Assembly (NCBI RefSeq): GCF_035222275.1
Contig: NC_085886.1
Location: 3,534,001-3,598,000 of the forward strand
From: Podospora bellae-mahoneyi
Taxonomy: Eukaryota; Ascomycota; Sordariomycetes; Sordariales; Podosporaceae
Direction of reading: 5' to 3'
DNA: 64,000 bases
The notes under the pieces were generated by a model that was not told the DNA's origin, searched no databases, and saw nothing but the letters and a program-made list of their open reading frames with translations. The first letter of the stretch is position 1. Each line of letters begins with the position of its first letter. Positions 11,826 through 23,951 of this stretch are shown here, piece by piece. The translations under genes were made by a program, and so were the position numbers.

Positions 11826-14616
11826 ATGGTGTCCAAACTACAGATACACACTCCCTATGTGTTGACTACCCTTGCCGCCCCCTTCGCCGACTCCCAGGGC
11901 ACCGGTCGCCATGTTGCAGGCGAGGTTTTTGGACAGAAGCAAGGACTCAAGCGCAAGAAACGATCAGAGCTTGCCGTGGCCATTGACGGCGTCGCTGTCA
12001 CTATCTACGATGTCAGACACCTTTTCCAACACCTCTAGACTACATGTATGCTGACTTCAAGTCCAGGTTCTCTCCTCCCAGCAGGTCATATCTCACGATG
12101 TCTCGACAGAATCAGTCTTCACATGCCCCCCCTACTCGCTCAGATGGAGACCGTCTTCCGGGAAGAGCGCTTCTCGATACACATATGTTTCAGCTACCAC
12201 GTCCAAGGAGAAGCAGATCACACTGTTCAAGGAGGAAATTTCTACGTCCCAGGCCACAGCAGTGTCAAGCTTGTCGCATACGCCTCGAACCAAGACACCC
12301 ATCGTCCATCTTTGCGCCGGCGCAGCTCATACTTCTCCACACTCGGTACCGGGCGATGAGCTCCCAAACCACGAAATAATTGCCGTGGCTTCCGACGGCA
12401 CCATCATTGGCCTTGATGGGGAAACGCTTGACGAGAAGTGGTCAACTGCGCCTACCGTGCTTGTTCAAGGGCTTGCTTCTGGTTCGGGATCGCATCTTCA
12501 GGTTGACTTTGTCCAGGCCACCACCGCGGCTGATGTTGTCGATGGCCTGTTTGGTGGTAAGAACGAGCTGTTTGGCGTTTTCAAGGAAAATGTGAGCCGC
12601 GATGGGTTCAATCCGGATATCCTCCTCATCATCACGTCGTCCAAAACGCCCGAGAACGTCGCCCAGCAAAACCTGCACGTTCTTGCTCTTCCGTCAGGGA
12701 GACAGGCGCAGTCGATCTTTGTGACTCGGCTCCCAAGTTTCCCGGCTTCGACCGAATATCAGCTCGATGCGAGATCCGGCACACTGCAGACCTTGGCCAA
12801 CGGGCTACTCTCCAGTTACACCTTCAGCTCCGGCAGCCCGCGCCTTGAGACTAAGCTACAGATCCCCGGCATGAGCTCGTTTCTTCGAATCTCCAAGACG
12901 TCTGTCCTCGCCGCTACGCCCGAGTCCTTTTCCATCTACAACCCCATCTTTCGCTCTCTCCAAGCTGCCACCCCTGCCAACTCCGAAGGTGATTGTCAAC
13001 TCATTTCCTACTTTGGCGCCCGGGATGTTGCGGTTGGCTTGCACGGATCAAGCCTCATTGCCGTACAGGTTGAGGCGCCCAAGAACCGCAACACGAAGCG
13101 TCGTGCAGAGGGGTTATTGACGGATGCGATTCGCCGCGGTTTACCTCGTGAACAATCCGAAACAAAACGAGCTCGCGCGGAGCACCATTCTTCAGCAGTT
13201 CTCGAACAAGCCCTGCCTGGTGTGCTATCTGAAACCATGTCTGCTGAATGGAGAAATGGCGTGGCCAACGCGGAGAAGCTTCTTGCCGCCGAAGATTTGC
13301 GTGCCTGGGAAGAGTTCCTCGCCAGTATTTTCAAAGTTCAAATCAAGCCGATCGAAGCTCAGGAAGCTGGCTCTGCTGCTACAAATGGCATCATCGCCAG
13401 TCCTCAGCTACCAGAATGGATCTGGCCCTCTTCCAGAGCCGAATATGCGCATGTCGACAGGCGCTGGATATTTTACGCCATCAGCAAAGTGTTTGCGTGG
13501 AATCAGCCGGCTGCCGACTCGGAGGAACCTAGAATGTCTTGCCCACTTGCTGCGAGCAGTGTTCTTAACTATCTGGTAGATGCTGGCCACTTGTCCACCT
13601 CCAATGTCAAATCAGCCTTCAAGGATGAGACGTGCGAGTTGGACAATGTCGACGATATTATTGGAGCGGAGCTGCCCCCCCTTCTTGCTCAAGTCGACCC
13701 CACGATGGCGTTACTCCTTGAGTACTTGTCAGGAACTCAGCTTGGCCCCACAGAGCTTGTTTCCGCTGTCAAGTTGCTTCTCCACAGCCTGGACGTGGAT
13801 GAAACCCCGTCCAGTCCGGAACAGAAACGTCTGAAGGGCGTCGCCGAAAAGAGTGCTGATGAGGATAATGACGACATCAAGATGGAACTCGACAAGGCTG
13901 AAGAAGAACTCCAGATCACCGAGGTGCATCTGAGTGGGCACCGTTTCCGAGGACTCGGTGTGGCATTTAGCAAGTTGGCTGCTTGCCCAGCAGTGAGCAC
14001 TGTCCAGAGCCTTCGGCGTCTGTTCAAACCCGAGCAGATCATCGGGCTACTTAATGTGTTGCGGGCCGAACTCATCAAAGATGGCTGGACGTCGGATTAT
14101 CGGGAGGAAATCGAGGCGCCCCCAGACGGAAGCCTGCAGCTCATCGCGGATCTCATGACCAGATGCATAGACGCGGTCGGCCTGGGCGGTTGGATGGCGT
14201 TTGACGGTGTGCTCGCCAACTCGGCCAGCCACGAAGATGCGGCTGACTACTTTGCGCGGTTCAATCACGAAATCGACTCCGCCTTGCAAGGCATTCACGA
14301 CGCTATCTATCTGCAAAGCATGCTGGCCGAGGCCACCAGGTACGCAAAGAGGGCCCGTCGGGCGCTTTTGGACGCCGGCAAGGGAATGCCCACAACGGTG
14401 CAGTTCACAGAGCAGCTGCCGGTAGGGCTCAAGACAGATGCCAGGATATCTACGGAAAGGATCAGGTCGGGCGGAGAAATTGTCCAGCGCAGCAGCCGAG
14501 ATATTGGCCAGGCCATCAGTCGGAGGAGGGCCGTTTACTCGGTGCAGCGGATACCGGAAGAGCTGTTGTTGGGCGTGAGGGGATCACACGAAACCGTTGT
14601 GCAGGAAGCCAAGTAA
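11826..14616 (+). CDS. Utp8-like nucleolar ribosome-biogenesis protein
   Basis: Two exons (11826-12011, 12067-14616), 911 residues. The 55-nt intron uses a less common GTCAGA donor but has a GCTGAC branch point and a CAG acceptor, and the frame continues as IYD-VLSSQQ. The N-terminus has a beta-propeller look: ELAVAIDGVAVTIYD, then VFTCPPYSLRWRPSS. A basic KRKKRSE patch may act as a nuclear signal. The C-terminal half is helical. The pattern resembles the fungal Utp8 beta-propeller family of the t-UTP/UTP-A subcomplex, which binds nascent pre-rRNA and promotes rDNA transcription. Family assignment is from memory of homologues and not proven here; another propeller-type nucleolar protein is possible. 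Confidence 0.65.
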
Positions 14617-16638
14617 TTAGAAGTGAGAATGTCTTGGACCTTGTGTCCTACAAGTTCAGATACCCAAATGTTAAATGGTTGTGTAACAAGTCAAGCTCGA
14701 CACGGCCTTTCTTCCTTCCATCTCTACGGTACATGGTGTGACAACTGATGACCTCGCCCGGTCTCTTTACTGACATCGAAGCGGTTCATACAAGAACGTC
14801 ACCGAAGGAGGGCTCTTAGCCTCATGGTACGATGTACGATCGGGGACCTCATCTGCCAGTGTGAGACTAGAGAGAAATGTTGCCCCGAAGATGTGAAAAC
14901 ACCCAGCCTAAACAGCACCGCATGCCACGTATCTCTTGCCTTTCTGCTGCAACTGTCCTCCGGTCGTGAGAGGGACCGATTTGCCTCGAGGCTCGAGTTG
15001 TTCGTTAACGTGGTTCCACCAGCTCGCCCAGGAGCGTCAATCTTGGCTTCAGAGAAAAAAGAGTCAGAAGAGCCGCCTTGGTCTTGGTTCTAGTTCGTTC
15101 CTGAGAGATCAGTAGAATGCGGGGAGGAGTCGGCGTCATCTCGGTTTTAGGCCTGCTGTCCTTGTCCATCTTGACTGGACCTGCCTCTACAATTCCCCAG
15201 CACAGCCCAAGCTCCAACGGTTCGGCGTTTCCAGAACAGGCAGTGTCTCGGTCTTCATTTGGGTGTCATAGGTACCTTGGCGGATATCTTGACAACGGGA
15301 CTGTTGAGAGCTTTTTACCACGCAAAAGCAGACAGCAAACAGGACCCCCAGCATGTATAGAGATTTAAATATCTTGGTGATCTTTGTCTCAAAAACGGCA
15401 TGCTAAAAGCTTGAGTTTTGGTAGGTTTGCAATGTCTTGCATCTCGGTCGCATGTTTGCGGCCCTGGTCACCCATGCTCGGCAGCTCCCACATGGAATAT
15501 TGGCCACAGTGGCGCAGCCTGCAACCCCACTAAAGCGGTTGGACGTCATCGCCGAGTTTCTCCTTTATCCCTTTCCAGCTCTCGTTATTGGCCAGCCCTG
15601 CCCTATCAGACAAGAGAAGTCACCTTTTAAGCTCGTGTCTCGTGTCTCTCCTACCCACCACACCACCGTTGATCTCGCCGGCAGATTCGCAAGGCCGTCT
15701 GGAACTTCCAAGCCTTCCAACCTGGAAACTGGAAAATGTAAACTGCAAGCCATGCTCTGACACCTGCGCTTTCAACGAGACCACCACAAAGTTACACTCG
15801 CCTACTGGTGATGTGACAAGATTCTGACGCACCCAGCCTTGGCCGACTGTGTTCACTGGGTGGACAACATGTATTTGCAGACGGCTAGTTGCTGCTTGAT
15901 ATCGCACCGGGCGAAAGAGGCGACTTGCAACCATATGCTCGTGATGCTATACTCCGCGCCGCATTCTGATACCGACCTACGTGTTAGGATGATAGCCTCA
16001 ACGAGAACCGAATTGCTTGGTCACCCTCGGGCATGCTAACATTGGAACGTTTGGGCAGGAGTAGTGTTGATTTCTCTGCTGCGTAACGCCGCTAGTGCCG
16101 CGATTCGATGACATATATGTATCTGGTTTCAAAAAGCACCCCTCCCACATGCTCGCTGGATGATCACTCGCGCCTCATTCGTCAGCAAACAACGGGGCGG
16201 GCACCCAGCGAAGGAACAGGCGCCCCAGGTCATGATGGCCTCTGCTTAGCACCTCCGGGCCATTTCCTTATCCGTTACACAGCCCGCTCCATTGGTTCCT
16301 CAGATCAGTCTCTCTTTACTCATCTCTTCCACTTGCAGCAGCCCAATCATCTCGACTGTGCTTGCTTCCACCATTCCAGCCTGAGCATCTTGCTGTCAAA
16401 CACACCGAGTGCCTAAAAGCTCTCCAGCTCCCCAGCTCCCACCATTCCCGCCTCCCATCCGTACTCAAGACACATCACCAAGCTTTTCGAGATTCCCCGA
16501 GACCAAAAACAAAGACCTGTCTTTTCTGGATCAAAAAGCCTCCACGACCCCCTTCCAGAGGGGTGTTGATCTTGTCAAGAACAGTAGACCCCAAGCTGGC
16601 ATTTCTTTTTTTGGGCTTCCCAACCCGACCCTACCTCG
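14617..16638. other. 2-kb intergenic region
   Basis: Between two genes on the same strand. It holds only short open frames. One at 15117-15368 starts with a hydrophobic leader but has no cysteine pattern, codon bias or splice support. The last 250 bases before 16639 are C/T-rich and look like a 5' leader. Confidence 0.5.
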
Positions 16639-19196
16639 ATGACGGTTGCGAACGGCCGCGTGTTGCGCGTCGAGTCGGTCGATGCCCTTGCACAACAGTT
16701 GTATCGCCGTTCTCGGACTGCTGGCTCGGATTTCAGCAAACTGAGCAAGGCTGTTGGCAGTCTCCAAAGGGTCCTCAAGCACCTACGCGACGAGGTCCAG
16801 GACGCCGACTCCCTTCTCAACCAACCGGGATCGGCCAATCATGACAATCCAAATGGCGTCTATCATGAGGAGCTAACCAGGCTCGTCCAGGAGAGCGACT
16901 ACACCATCAAGCAGGTCAGCACGATTATCGAAAAATATGGTGGTGCCAGCGCTGTCTCGAATGGCATGGGAGTCGAGAGCCGGGATTCCTCCAGGGCCCC
17001 TGATGAAGACCCAACCGAAAAGGCACTCAAGATTGACCTGGTCAGGGAGCGCGTGGTCTCCCAAAAGGCCAAACTTGTCCACTTTCTGGACATGGTGCAG
17101 CTACACAACCCATCAAAGCTGCATCATTCGCTGGTGAAATTAGACAACAACTCGCAGATGGAAGACATCAAGAACAAGGTGGATATCGTTGCCAACCGCT
17201 TGTTTCAAAAAAGACGAGGTTCACCAGTGGGAGAGCACCAAGAAGAGCTGTGGCAAGAGTTCAAGATCGAGCTCGAAAACGAGGGGTTCTCGTCAGACGT
17301 CCTCCGCAACAACAAGGTATGTTTGGGTTTGCACGTCAAGTCATAACCCAAGTTTTTGTAGCCGTGGACTCACACAGTCAACAGGAAGTCCTTCGGGCAT
17401 ACATACGTGAGCTCGAATCGCACAAAGCCCCTCAGGATGGAACACCCCCTTCTGTTCGCGGACTGCTCGAATGGGGCACCCAACTGCCAATGGGAGAGCA
17501 GGGTGCTTCCTCATCCTACCCAGTGCCCAACCCGGACCCAAGACCCAACCATGGTGATGCCCCCATTAGTAACGAGGGACGACGACGGATCCCGACCTCG
17601 GACACAGAGAAAACCCTTCAAGTCCATCGACATTTACAACCTCCTGCCATCTCTAACTATTCATCACATCTCAGCTATGACTACTGCACATCATCTGAAT
17701 CCTCCGACTCCGATTCTAGCCCTGTTTCTCAAACAGTTTTGATATCAACGCGAGATATTCTCACCCTTGACTTGTACGAAGTTAACAAGATGCCTGGACG
17801 CCTGGGCTCACGCGGCCCACCACCCAACTACAACCTGTCTCCTGGAACATCGCCAGGAAATCGGTATTTGCCTCCTGGGGTTCAGCCACTGCAGATCCCT
17901 GGAGCAGATGCCATCTCTTACGATGGCCAGTACTCGAGGCCTCCTCGATACGCTTCGCCATCCTCTCAGTTCCCGCCCCCTTACAACAGAGCCTTGTCCC
18001 CAAGTTCATCGACCGTGACGCCACCGCCTCCCTACACCAGCCAAGTGTCGCTCTCGGCCCCTCATGCCGGGAATGATCTTTCTTATCACCAACATCAGCA
18101 GCAACAAGCTCGGCAGCACAGTAACCTAGCCCCCGATGGTCGAGGCAAACAGATCCCACTGGACGCGACCTGGACCAGAATCAAGCGCAGCCTTGTATCG
18201 CCTGTCGTTCTCGAGAGAGCTGGTGTGCGTTACGAGGCCAGACCGACCTTTGTTGCAGTCCTTGGCAAGCTGTCCCCCGAGCAAATCACCGAGTATGCCA
18301 GACAGACTGCCGAAGTCCGAAACGCAAGAGGCCCATTCAATGCTCCAAGCGAGATCTATGAACCCCCCAACCGAGCACACCCTCGAGGATACCCCGAGGG
18401 CCGAAGGATGCGTGGAGGCGGAGGTGCAAGAATTCGGAGCAACAACAACCCACCCCAACCAGCACACTGGGATGATGGCGATTCCTCCGACGATCAACGT
18501 GACTACCGCCAGGAGGCGGCACGCACCAAATACATACCCAGAGGCTACACCCCCGATAAATACCGCCCCGAAGACAATGGTGCAAGAGCCCACCCCATCA
18601 TTATCTCGCCCCCTGATAGCGGCTACGGCGAAGGCAGTAGGATCTCACCCTCGGCCACTGTTGAGCCGAAGCCGATCTTGAAACAGAACCACGTCCGGTT
18701 CAACGATGGACCGAGGGACATCTCTCCCGGCTATTACACGGACCGCTCCCACCGCGAAAAGGGTCGACGCCGTTCTGAGCGGGACAACCAAGACCGAGAT
18801 GGCAGAGCCAGGGATAACCGGTCCGGTGATCGGGACAGTCGAGCTCGCGAGCAGCGTGAACGGGAGCGGGAGCGGGAACGGGAACGAGAACGTGAAAGAG
18901 AGAAGGACCGGCCTCGCAGGGGTAGTTCCCGCGACAGGGAGAGGGAGAGGGAACGCGAGCGGGAACGAGACCGGGAGCGGGAGCGCCGCAGCCGCCAATA
19001 CACCGACAGGGACAGAGATAGGGATCGGTACAGCCGAGAGAACAGTAATGGCAACCGGTACAGAGACAGGTCGAGGGAAGATGATAGGTCGGCTCTGAGG
19101 AAGAGCCACTGGAAGGAGACGGCGGGGGCGATTGGGGTGGGAGGGGCGGCTGCTACGCTGCTGAGTGTTTTGACGGATGCTGTTCAGTATTTGTGA
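16639..19196 (+). CDS. Large charged protein with DUF8035-like domain
   Basis: Two exons (16639-17316, 17385-19196; 68-nt intron with GTATGT donor), 829 residues. The N-terminal 220 residues are predicted helical, with heptad-like leucines (QLYRRSRTAGSDFSKLSKAV, then QKAKLVHFLDMVQLH), and could form a coiled coil. A Pro/Tyr-rich linker follows. Next is a compact block at about residues 490-540 beginning DATWTRIKRSLVSPVVLERA, which resembles the DUF8035 domain of fungal proteins. Then comes an Arg/Glu/Asp repeat of alternating charge (about 18850-19080) and a hydrophobic C-terminal tail of about 20 residues. Fungal relatives are uncharacterised. The last helix could anchor or bury the protein; no signal peptide is present. 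Confidence 0.75.
18854..18992 (+). repeat. Arg-Glu coding low-complexity repeat
   Basis: Imprecise tandem copies of GAGCGG/GAACGG hexamers encode alternating Arg-Glu dipeptides inside the DUF8035-like protein. Synonymous differences between units show it is not a fresh expansion. Confidence 0.8.
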
Positions 19197-19931
19197 GGAG
19201 GACTTGGAGATATACCTATTTTAATCTTGCTTTTTTTTTTCTTGGGAGGAATTCTTGTGATGAAAATGAAACGATTTGGGAGGTGGATATTAAGGGGAGG
19301 GATTTAAAAATCCGGGGGTGATTTCACGGAGGTTATTGACATTGCTTGTTTATGATTTTCCTTTGTTCATAAGGTTGGCTTTGTGATGGTTTAGATTTAG
19401 ATAGATACCTCTGGTGGGATGGCAGAGGGCTGAGGAACTGCTTCGGAAGTAATGGGGGACAACTGCGAAGTCAAGAGGATACTCATCAGGCAAAAGGATA
19501 AAGTGTGGCAAGCAAATGGGAGGACATCTGGAAAGAAACAGGGCACCAAAGATGCCCATTTATTTTAGTTTTATGTTTACTCAACAATAATACACCTACA
19601 AGTCTGTGTTTAGCATCACAAACATCCCTCACAATCTGCTTGGTTCTTCTAACCACCCTGAAAAGCGTATTAGATGTCCTTTGAGGTTCGTTGGGGACAC
19701 CATGTTGATCATCTCATTAGTGCTGGCTTTATCTGCTATATATCCTGCTTTAGGCCTTCCCCAACATAAATCCATATTTCCCAATCCTACTATCGTGTAG
19801 CCCAACGTATCTCTATACATAATCTCACATACATGAGAGCCTGCCCTTCCTTCCAAGCCCGACATAAACTCCATAACCTGCTTGCTGTGCCTAGCAATAT
19901 CACAAGAAATGAAATAATCAAGATACCTTAT
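19197..19931. other. Convergent 3' region
   Basis: 735 bases between convergent genes, markedly AT-rich compared with the flanking coding DNA. Contains short frames only (for example 19606-19800), which lack coding character. Confidence 0.5.
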
Positions 19932-22652
19932 CTACCTTCTCCTCGCAGTCCTCCTCTGCGGCAGAGCCCCAGCCCCAGCACTCGAAGCGTTATGGGAGGG
20001 CCCATAACCACCCAAATCGCCAATCGTGACAAAGCCTTGCTCTGCCGTCAACTTCCCATCCCCCTCCACAGTGCTCCCCGTCAGTTTACCAAGCAACACC
20101 GCCTTTGCCTTTCTCGACTGCGGATCCTCAAAATGGAGCTGCGAGCTCGACACAAGCGGCCCCTGTGATTTGTCCTTGTCCCCAAGCGAGCCATTTTCTG
20201 CATCCTTCTGCTCGGCGCTGCTAGCTGCCGATATGTTGGACACGGCCGACACATTGGAGATGGCCCTGCCCAAGATCTCTCTCTTGCGTCTCTTGACTTG
20301 TGGCTGCTGCCTGTCACCTTCCATGGAGGACAACGGGTCAGCCGTGAGTCCGGCACTCTCTGACCCGACGGCGATGACTGTGCTGGTTGTCCTCTTGAGA
20401 AGGGCGGATGTTAGCTTTTCTGACAGAGCAATACGCTCCTGTTCTGCACGCATTGCCCGCAACTTTTCTGCGTTGTCTTTGCGTGCTTCTACCTCGGGTA
20501 TAGAATGGAGGGGAGAGGCCGTGTCTGCTGACTGCCCGACATCGCCATCGGTGGCCTCAGAATCGGCCACTTCGGAGCGTGTGCGGCTAAGGGGTTTGTG
20601 AGTTTCTGGTGCCTGTCCGGATCGTGAAGAAGCCGAGGAGGAGGAAGAGGGCCTATTCAGACAGTTGGGTAAGGCTTCCGAGAGAGGCGCTCTGGGTGTC
20701 TCATTGGAGGGGGTTTTGGTAGATTCGCTGGGAGCATGGTGAGTGGGTGCTGTTTCAAAGTGTGTATTGGCCGTCGTCAAGAAGGAGTCTTCTGGCGCCA
20801 TTCTCTTTCTAGGTGGTTTAGCGACTGTGTCCGTCTTCTCAGGGGCAAAAGCTGACGCATCGATATCTGAGCGACGTGTAGGCTTGGTCGTGGCAGTTGA
20901 CTTGGACAACAAGTCCTTGTCTACCGTGTCTCTTGCTGCTTGCTTGGGCTTCTCCCTGCCCTTCGTGGCCTCGGGAGTCTCATGTGCCATGGTGTGCTTT
21001 GGGCCCTGCAAATCCTGCTGCTTTAGCTCTGGAAATAGGAAGTGCCGGATCGGAACAATAGAGCCCGTAGATATGCATTTCCACAACCAATCGGCATTCA
21101 CAACAGGTATTTTCCACTCCAACGCAAGCTTCAACTTCTGCGGCCTGATTCCAGAGAGCGTCGGGCAGACTAATATGGAGATATCGGCAGTGAATCGCTC
21201 TTCGTATCTCGCCCCCAATTGCCTGATGGACTTGTCGATCTGGTTGAGGTCAACGCCAGTGAAGTTGGACGTGCAGATGGAGAGCTTCTCAAAACCCGGA
21301 ATGGGAAATGTCGGGAATGGACGCCCGATGACATGGTCTGCTGGGTGGAAAAAGCGCTTGTTGTGGAGGCATTTCTCGATATAAAATTCGGTAATGATGC
21401 TGACGTTCTCGGGGACTTTTGGCTGTATCTCGGGGGGTGAGTCCTGCGGTATAATAAAGAACCGATGTGCCATCTGAGCACCAGATGCCGAGGAAACTTC
21501 TTCTAGAGAATGGCATATCATGCCCCCCAAAGAGGCCACAGTGTTGAGAAGCATCTCGGTCTTTTTGGCCGAGAACCCATGGATGAAGAAGCAACATAAG
21601 GCGAACACGCCGCTTTCATCGGGGCGACCGAAAGACGAGAGCTTTGAGCCTTGGGTGTCCATTGACTTCGTGGGATTTGGGCCTGAAAGTGATGGTTGTG
21701 TGACATGCTGAAAAGACGCTGAGGGAGCAGGTTGTTGCGGGGCGGTCTCGAAAGGTTCGGCGGTCTCGGGCTGTGGTGGCTTGCCCATGCCTAAAATGTC
21801 CCCCCAAAGGTTATCTCTCTGACTATTAAGCTTCATACTGGCAGTCTTGCGCAGCTTTCGCTTTCCATCTTCCTGGGCGGCGGCATTTTCTCTCAACCGC
21901 TTCCCCATAGCAGCGTGCTGTGCCCGTTCCTTGTTCCAAGCACCGACACCCCTTTCTTCCGGAGGCAACACAGGGTCGTAGTACCTCTCATCCAAGATCA
22001 TGCCTCGTTCGACACTGTCTCTGACCCACTCGACCGACACAGTCTGTTGTCCCCATCTCTTGGAGGCGTAATATTTCTTGCCTTCGGGTTTCTGGGCAAT
22101 CAGGTGCGTGACGTTCTTGACGAGATCGCCAGTGTAGCGCCCGCCGTTGGCTTCGATCAAATTTGCGATTTCCTGACGGGCGGTGGGGTCCTCGATGCCA
22201 GTTGTGCAACAGAAAAGCTGGCCGCGGGGATGGTTTGGGTCCATAGTTCCTCCATCCCTCTCGAAGGCGCGCATCTGCCATTGTTTTTCCAGGGCGGCAA
22301 AGTCGATCTCGGCATCCCTCACCCAGAGATCCCGGACGGCCTCGACCCAGGCAGTAGCCATGGGCTTGATGTCGGGGCGCTCTCTGGCGACATGGCGGTA
22401 CTTTGCGGTGTCGTAGTTTCCGACGATCAGATGTGTGCATTCGGGGGTGAGGTCATACTTGTGGAGACCTCCCAGTTCGATCGTTTTCGAGGCGATGTCT
22501 TCCTACGGTTGGGGAGCTCTGGTTAGCTGGAACACGGCGCGGTAATGGGTTGGTTGAGTTGAGGTTTTAGTTACCCTGAGGTCGGGCGGGATGCTGGTGC
22601 AGCAGATGACAACGCCCCGGAAAGGTTGAGCTGGGTCGAAGCCGGCCTCCAT
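19932..22652 (-). CDS. Multi-BRCT replication/checkpoint scaffold (Dpb11/Rad4/TopBP1 type)
   Basis: Two exons (22652-22575, 22502-19932; 72-nt intron, GTAACT donor), 882 residues. Four BRCT-like units can be picked out. Unit 1 begins FRGVVICCTSIPPDLR and includes CTHLIVGNYDTAKY. Unit 2 has GQLFCCTTGIEDPTARQEI and VTHLIAQKPEGKKY ending in VSVEWVRDSVERG. Unit 3 includes FALCCFFIHGFSAKKTEMLL and SIITEFYIEKCL. Unit 4 includes FTGVDLNQIDKSIRQLGARY and IPVVNADWLWKC. The tail is disordered and ends in a basic QRRTARRR. This order matches budding-yeast Dpb11 and fission-yeast Rad4/Cut5, which bring Sld2/Sld3-type partners to origins and activate the checkpoint kinase. The start fits the family's short N-terminus. 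Confidence 0.87.
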
Positions 22653-22822
22653 TGGATCTTTGTGTTTACCCGGCGAGTATGAGCATGAGGCTGCGTGAAC
22701 GACGACAGAATATCTGACGGACAGCGGGAATGCGGACAGTCGCGTCGCGTGGGCAGCTGACATGTGGGGCACTTTTAACATGTTGCTGCTGGCTGATGCG
22801 GGAGGATCGAGGAATCATAACA

Positions 22823-22836
22823 GGGGTTAGGGTTAA
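22823..22836 (+). promoter_or_regulatory. Telobox-like element (TTAGGGTTA)
   Basis: GGGGTTAGGGTTAA lies about 170 bases upstream of the multi-BRCT gene start and 28 bases past the Nudix gene stop. Two overlapping TTAGGG-type units form the telobox recognised by Tbf1/Teb1-like factors in fungal promoters. Regulatory role is inferred. Confidence 0.4.
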
Positions 22837-22863
22837 GCTACTATACATCTTTTCTCTTAACTC

Positions 22864-23454
22864 CTACAGCTGCTTCCTCTCTCTCCTGATCTTGAACCCA
22901 GTCATGATAACTCGATGTTGATCCTTGGTGGTAAAATCGATGGTCACTTTCTCCCCGTCCCAGATGGCCTTGCCCGCCCGACACTCTTCCTCGGTAGCCC
23001 AGAGGAACCGCACATGCTCCTGAGGGTCAAGTGTCACCACCGGTCTCTCAGATGTGCTTGGGGTTTGCACCTCTGCCTCGAATGTCATCTTCTCTACAGT
23101 TCTCCCCCTTCGCGTTAGAAACACATCTTTTGATACCAGCTCGACCGCATGTATCATGAGAAGCCCGCTCTCCTCCCACAATTCCCTCGCCAGCCCATGC
23201 AAGACAGTCTCATCTTCAACGTCACAAGCACCGCCGGGAATCTCCCATTTGAGTGGCATCGAGTCGTCTGGGGCGCGCTGGATGAGCAGGATGTGGTCAT
23301 CGTGCGAAAATACCAGGGCACCGGTTGCTAGGTGTTTGAGGAGCGGCACATGAGGCCGACGGACCTCGAGGAGGTCGCCAACTGTAACATTGTAGGCGGA
23401 GAGGTTTGGTGAAAATGTGAAGGTGAAGCCTGACGGCGGAGGTGGTGGTGGCAT
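22864..23454 (-). CDS. Nudix hydrolase
   Basis: Single exon of 196 residues starting with a proline run. Residues about 41-60 give GALVFSHDDHILLIQRA, a typical first strand. The Nudix box is near residues 74-95: PGG, then ET, then ARELWEESGL, matching the RE-x2-EE-x-G core. The first glycine of the strict G-x5-E pattern appears as Ala. Nudix enzymes cleave nucleoside diphosphates linked to another group; metal is bound by the EE pair. The substrate cannot be read from the sequence. It is convergent with no neighbour of related function. Confidence 0.88.
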   Translation of the reverse strand: MPPPPPPSGFTFTFSPNLSAYNVTVGDLLEVRRPHVPLLKHLATGALVFSHDDHILLIQRAPDDSMPLKWEIPGGACDVEDETVLHGLARELWEESGLLMIHAVELVSKDVFLTRRGRTVEKMTFEAEVQTPSTSERPVVTLDPQEHVRFLWATEEECRAGKAIWDGEKVTIDFTTKDQHRVIMTGFKIRRERKQL

Positions 23455-23951
23455 ATTAGCTGATATGGAGAAAAGGTAAGTTGATAGGTTACAGAGAAAG
23501 ATGTTGCTTCCAGGCCCCTTTTCAGTTGAGCCCCACTCTCACCGCCCAAGTCCTCCACAAGGCAACAAGGCAAGGCACATAAGGCACTGATGCATATCAC
23601 TTCAAGGCAACAAAGCATATGCTTCTTTTTACATATTGCTCCGTGCTTACTCTGCCCATGCATCGTGAGGAAACCTCATACTCAGTTTGCTGAGTAATGC
23701 ACAAGCACCATGAGCTTAACTTTCTCCTGAACCCCTCGGAGAAGTGATTGCTGGACTTGATCTCACATCGGTATACGAACCTGAAATCGACAGCTTCATG
23801 TAGGTCACACAGCACCGATTAGTCACGACCAAATCTTGGCTGCTTGTGAAAGACGTATAAAAGTGACCCAGTGAAGCAATATCTGGAGCACTCACTCGTC
23901 TGCTCAGTGACACTTACCTTGGAAAACTCACGATTCACCTTCCCTGACGCA
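23455..23951. other. Divergent promoter of Nudix and MDR genes
   Basis: 497 bases between divergent starts. Apart from the TATA box near the MDR gene, no motif is clear; short frames here are not supported. Confidence 0.5.
23856..23863 (+). promoter_or_regulatory. TATA box of the MDR gene
   Basis: TATAAAAG, 96 bases ahead of the ATG at 23952, at a plausible core-promoter distance on the right strand. Confidence 0.5.

Noticed and set aside
15117-15368. 83-residue frame with a signal-peptide-like start
   Set aside because: Only two cysteines, no splice or codon support, and lies in a 2-kb spacer; a small secreted protein cannot be excluded.
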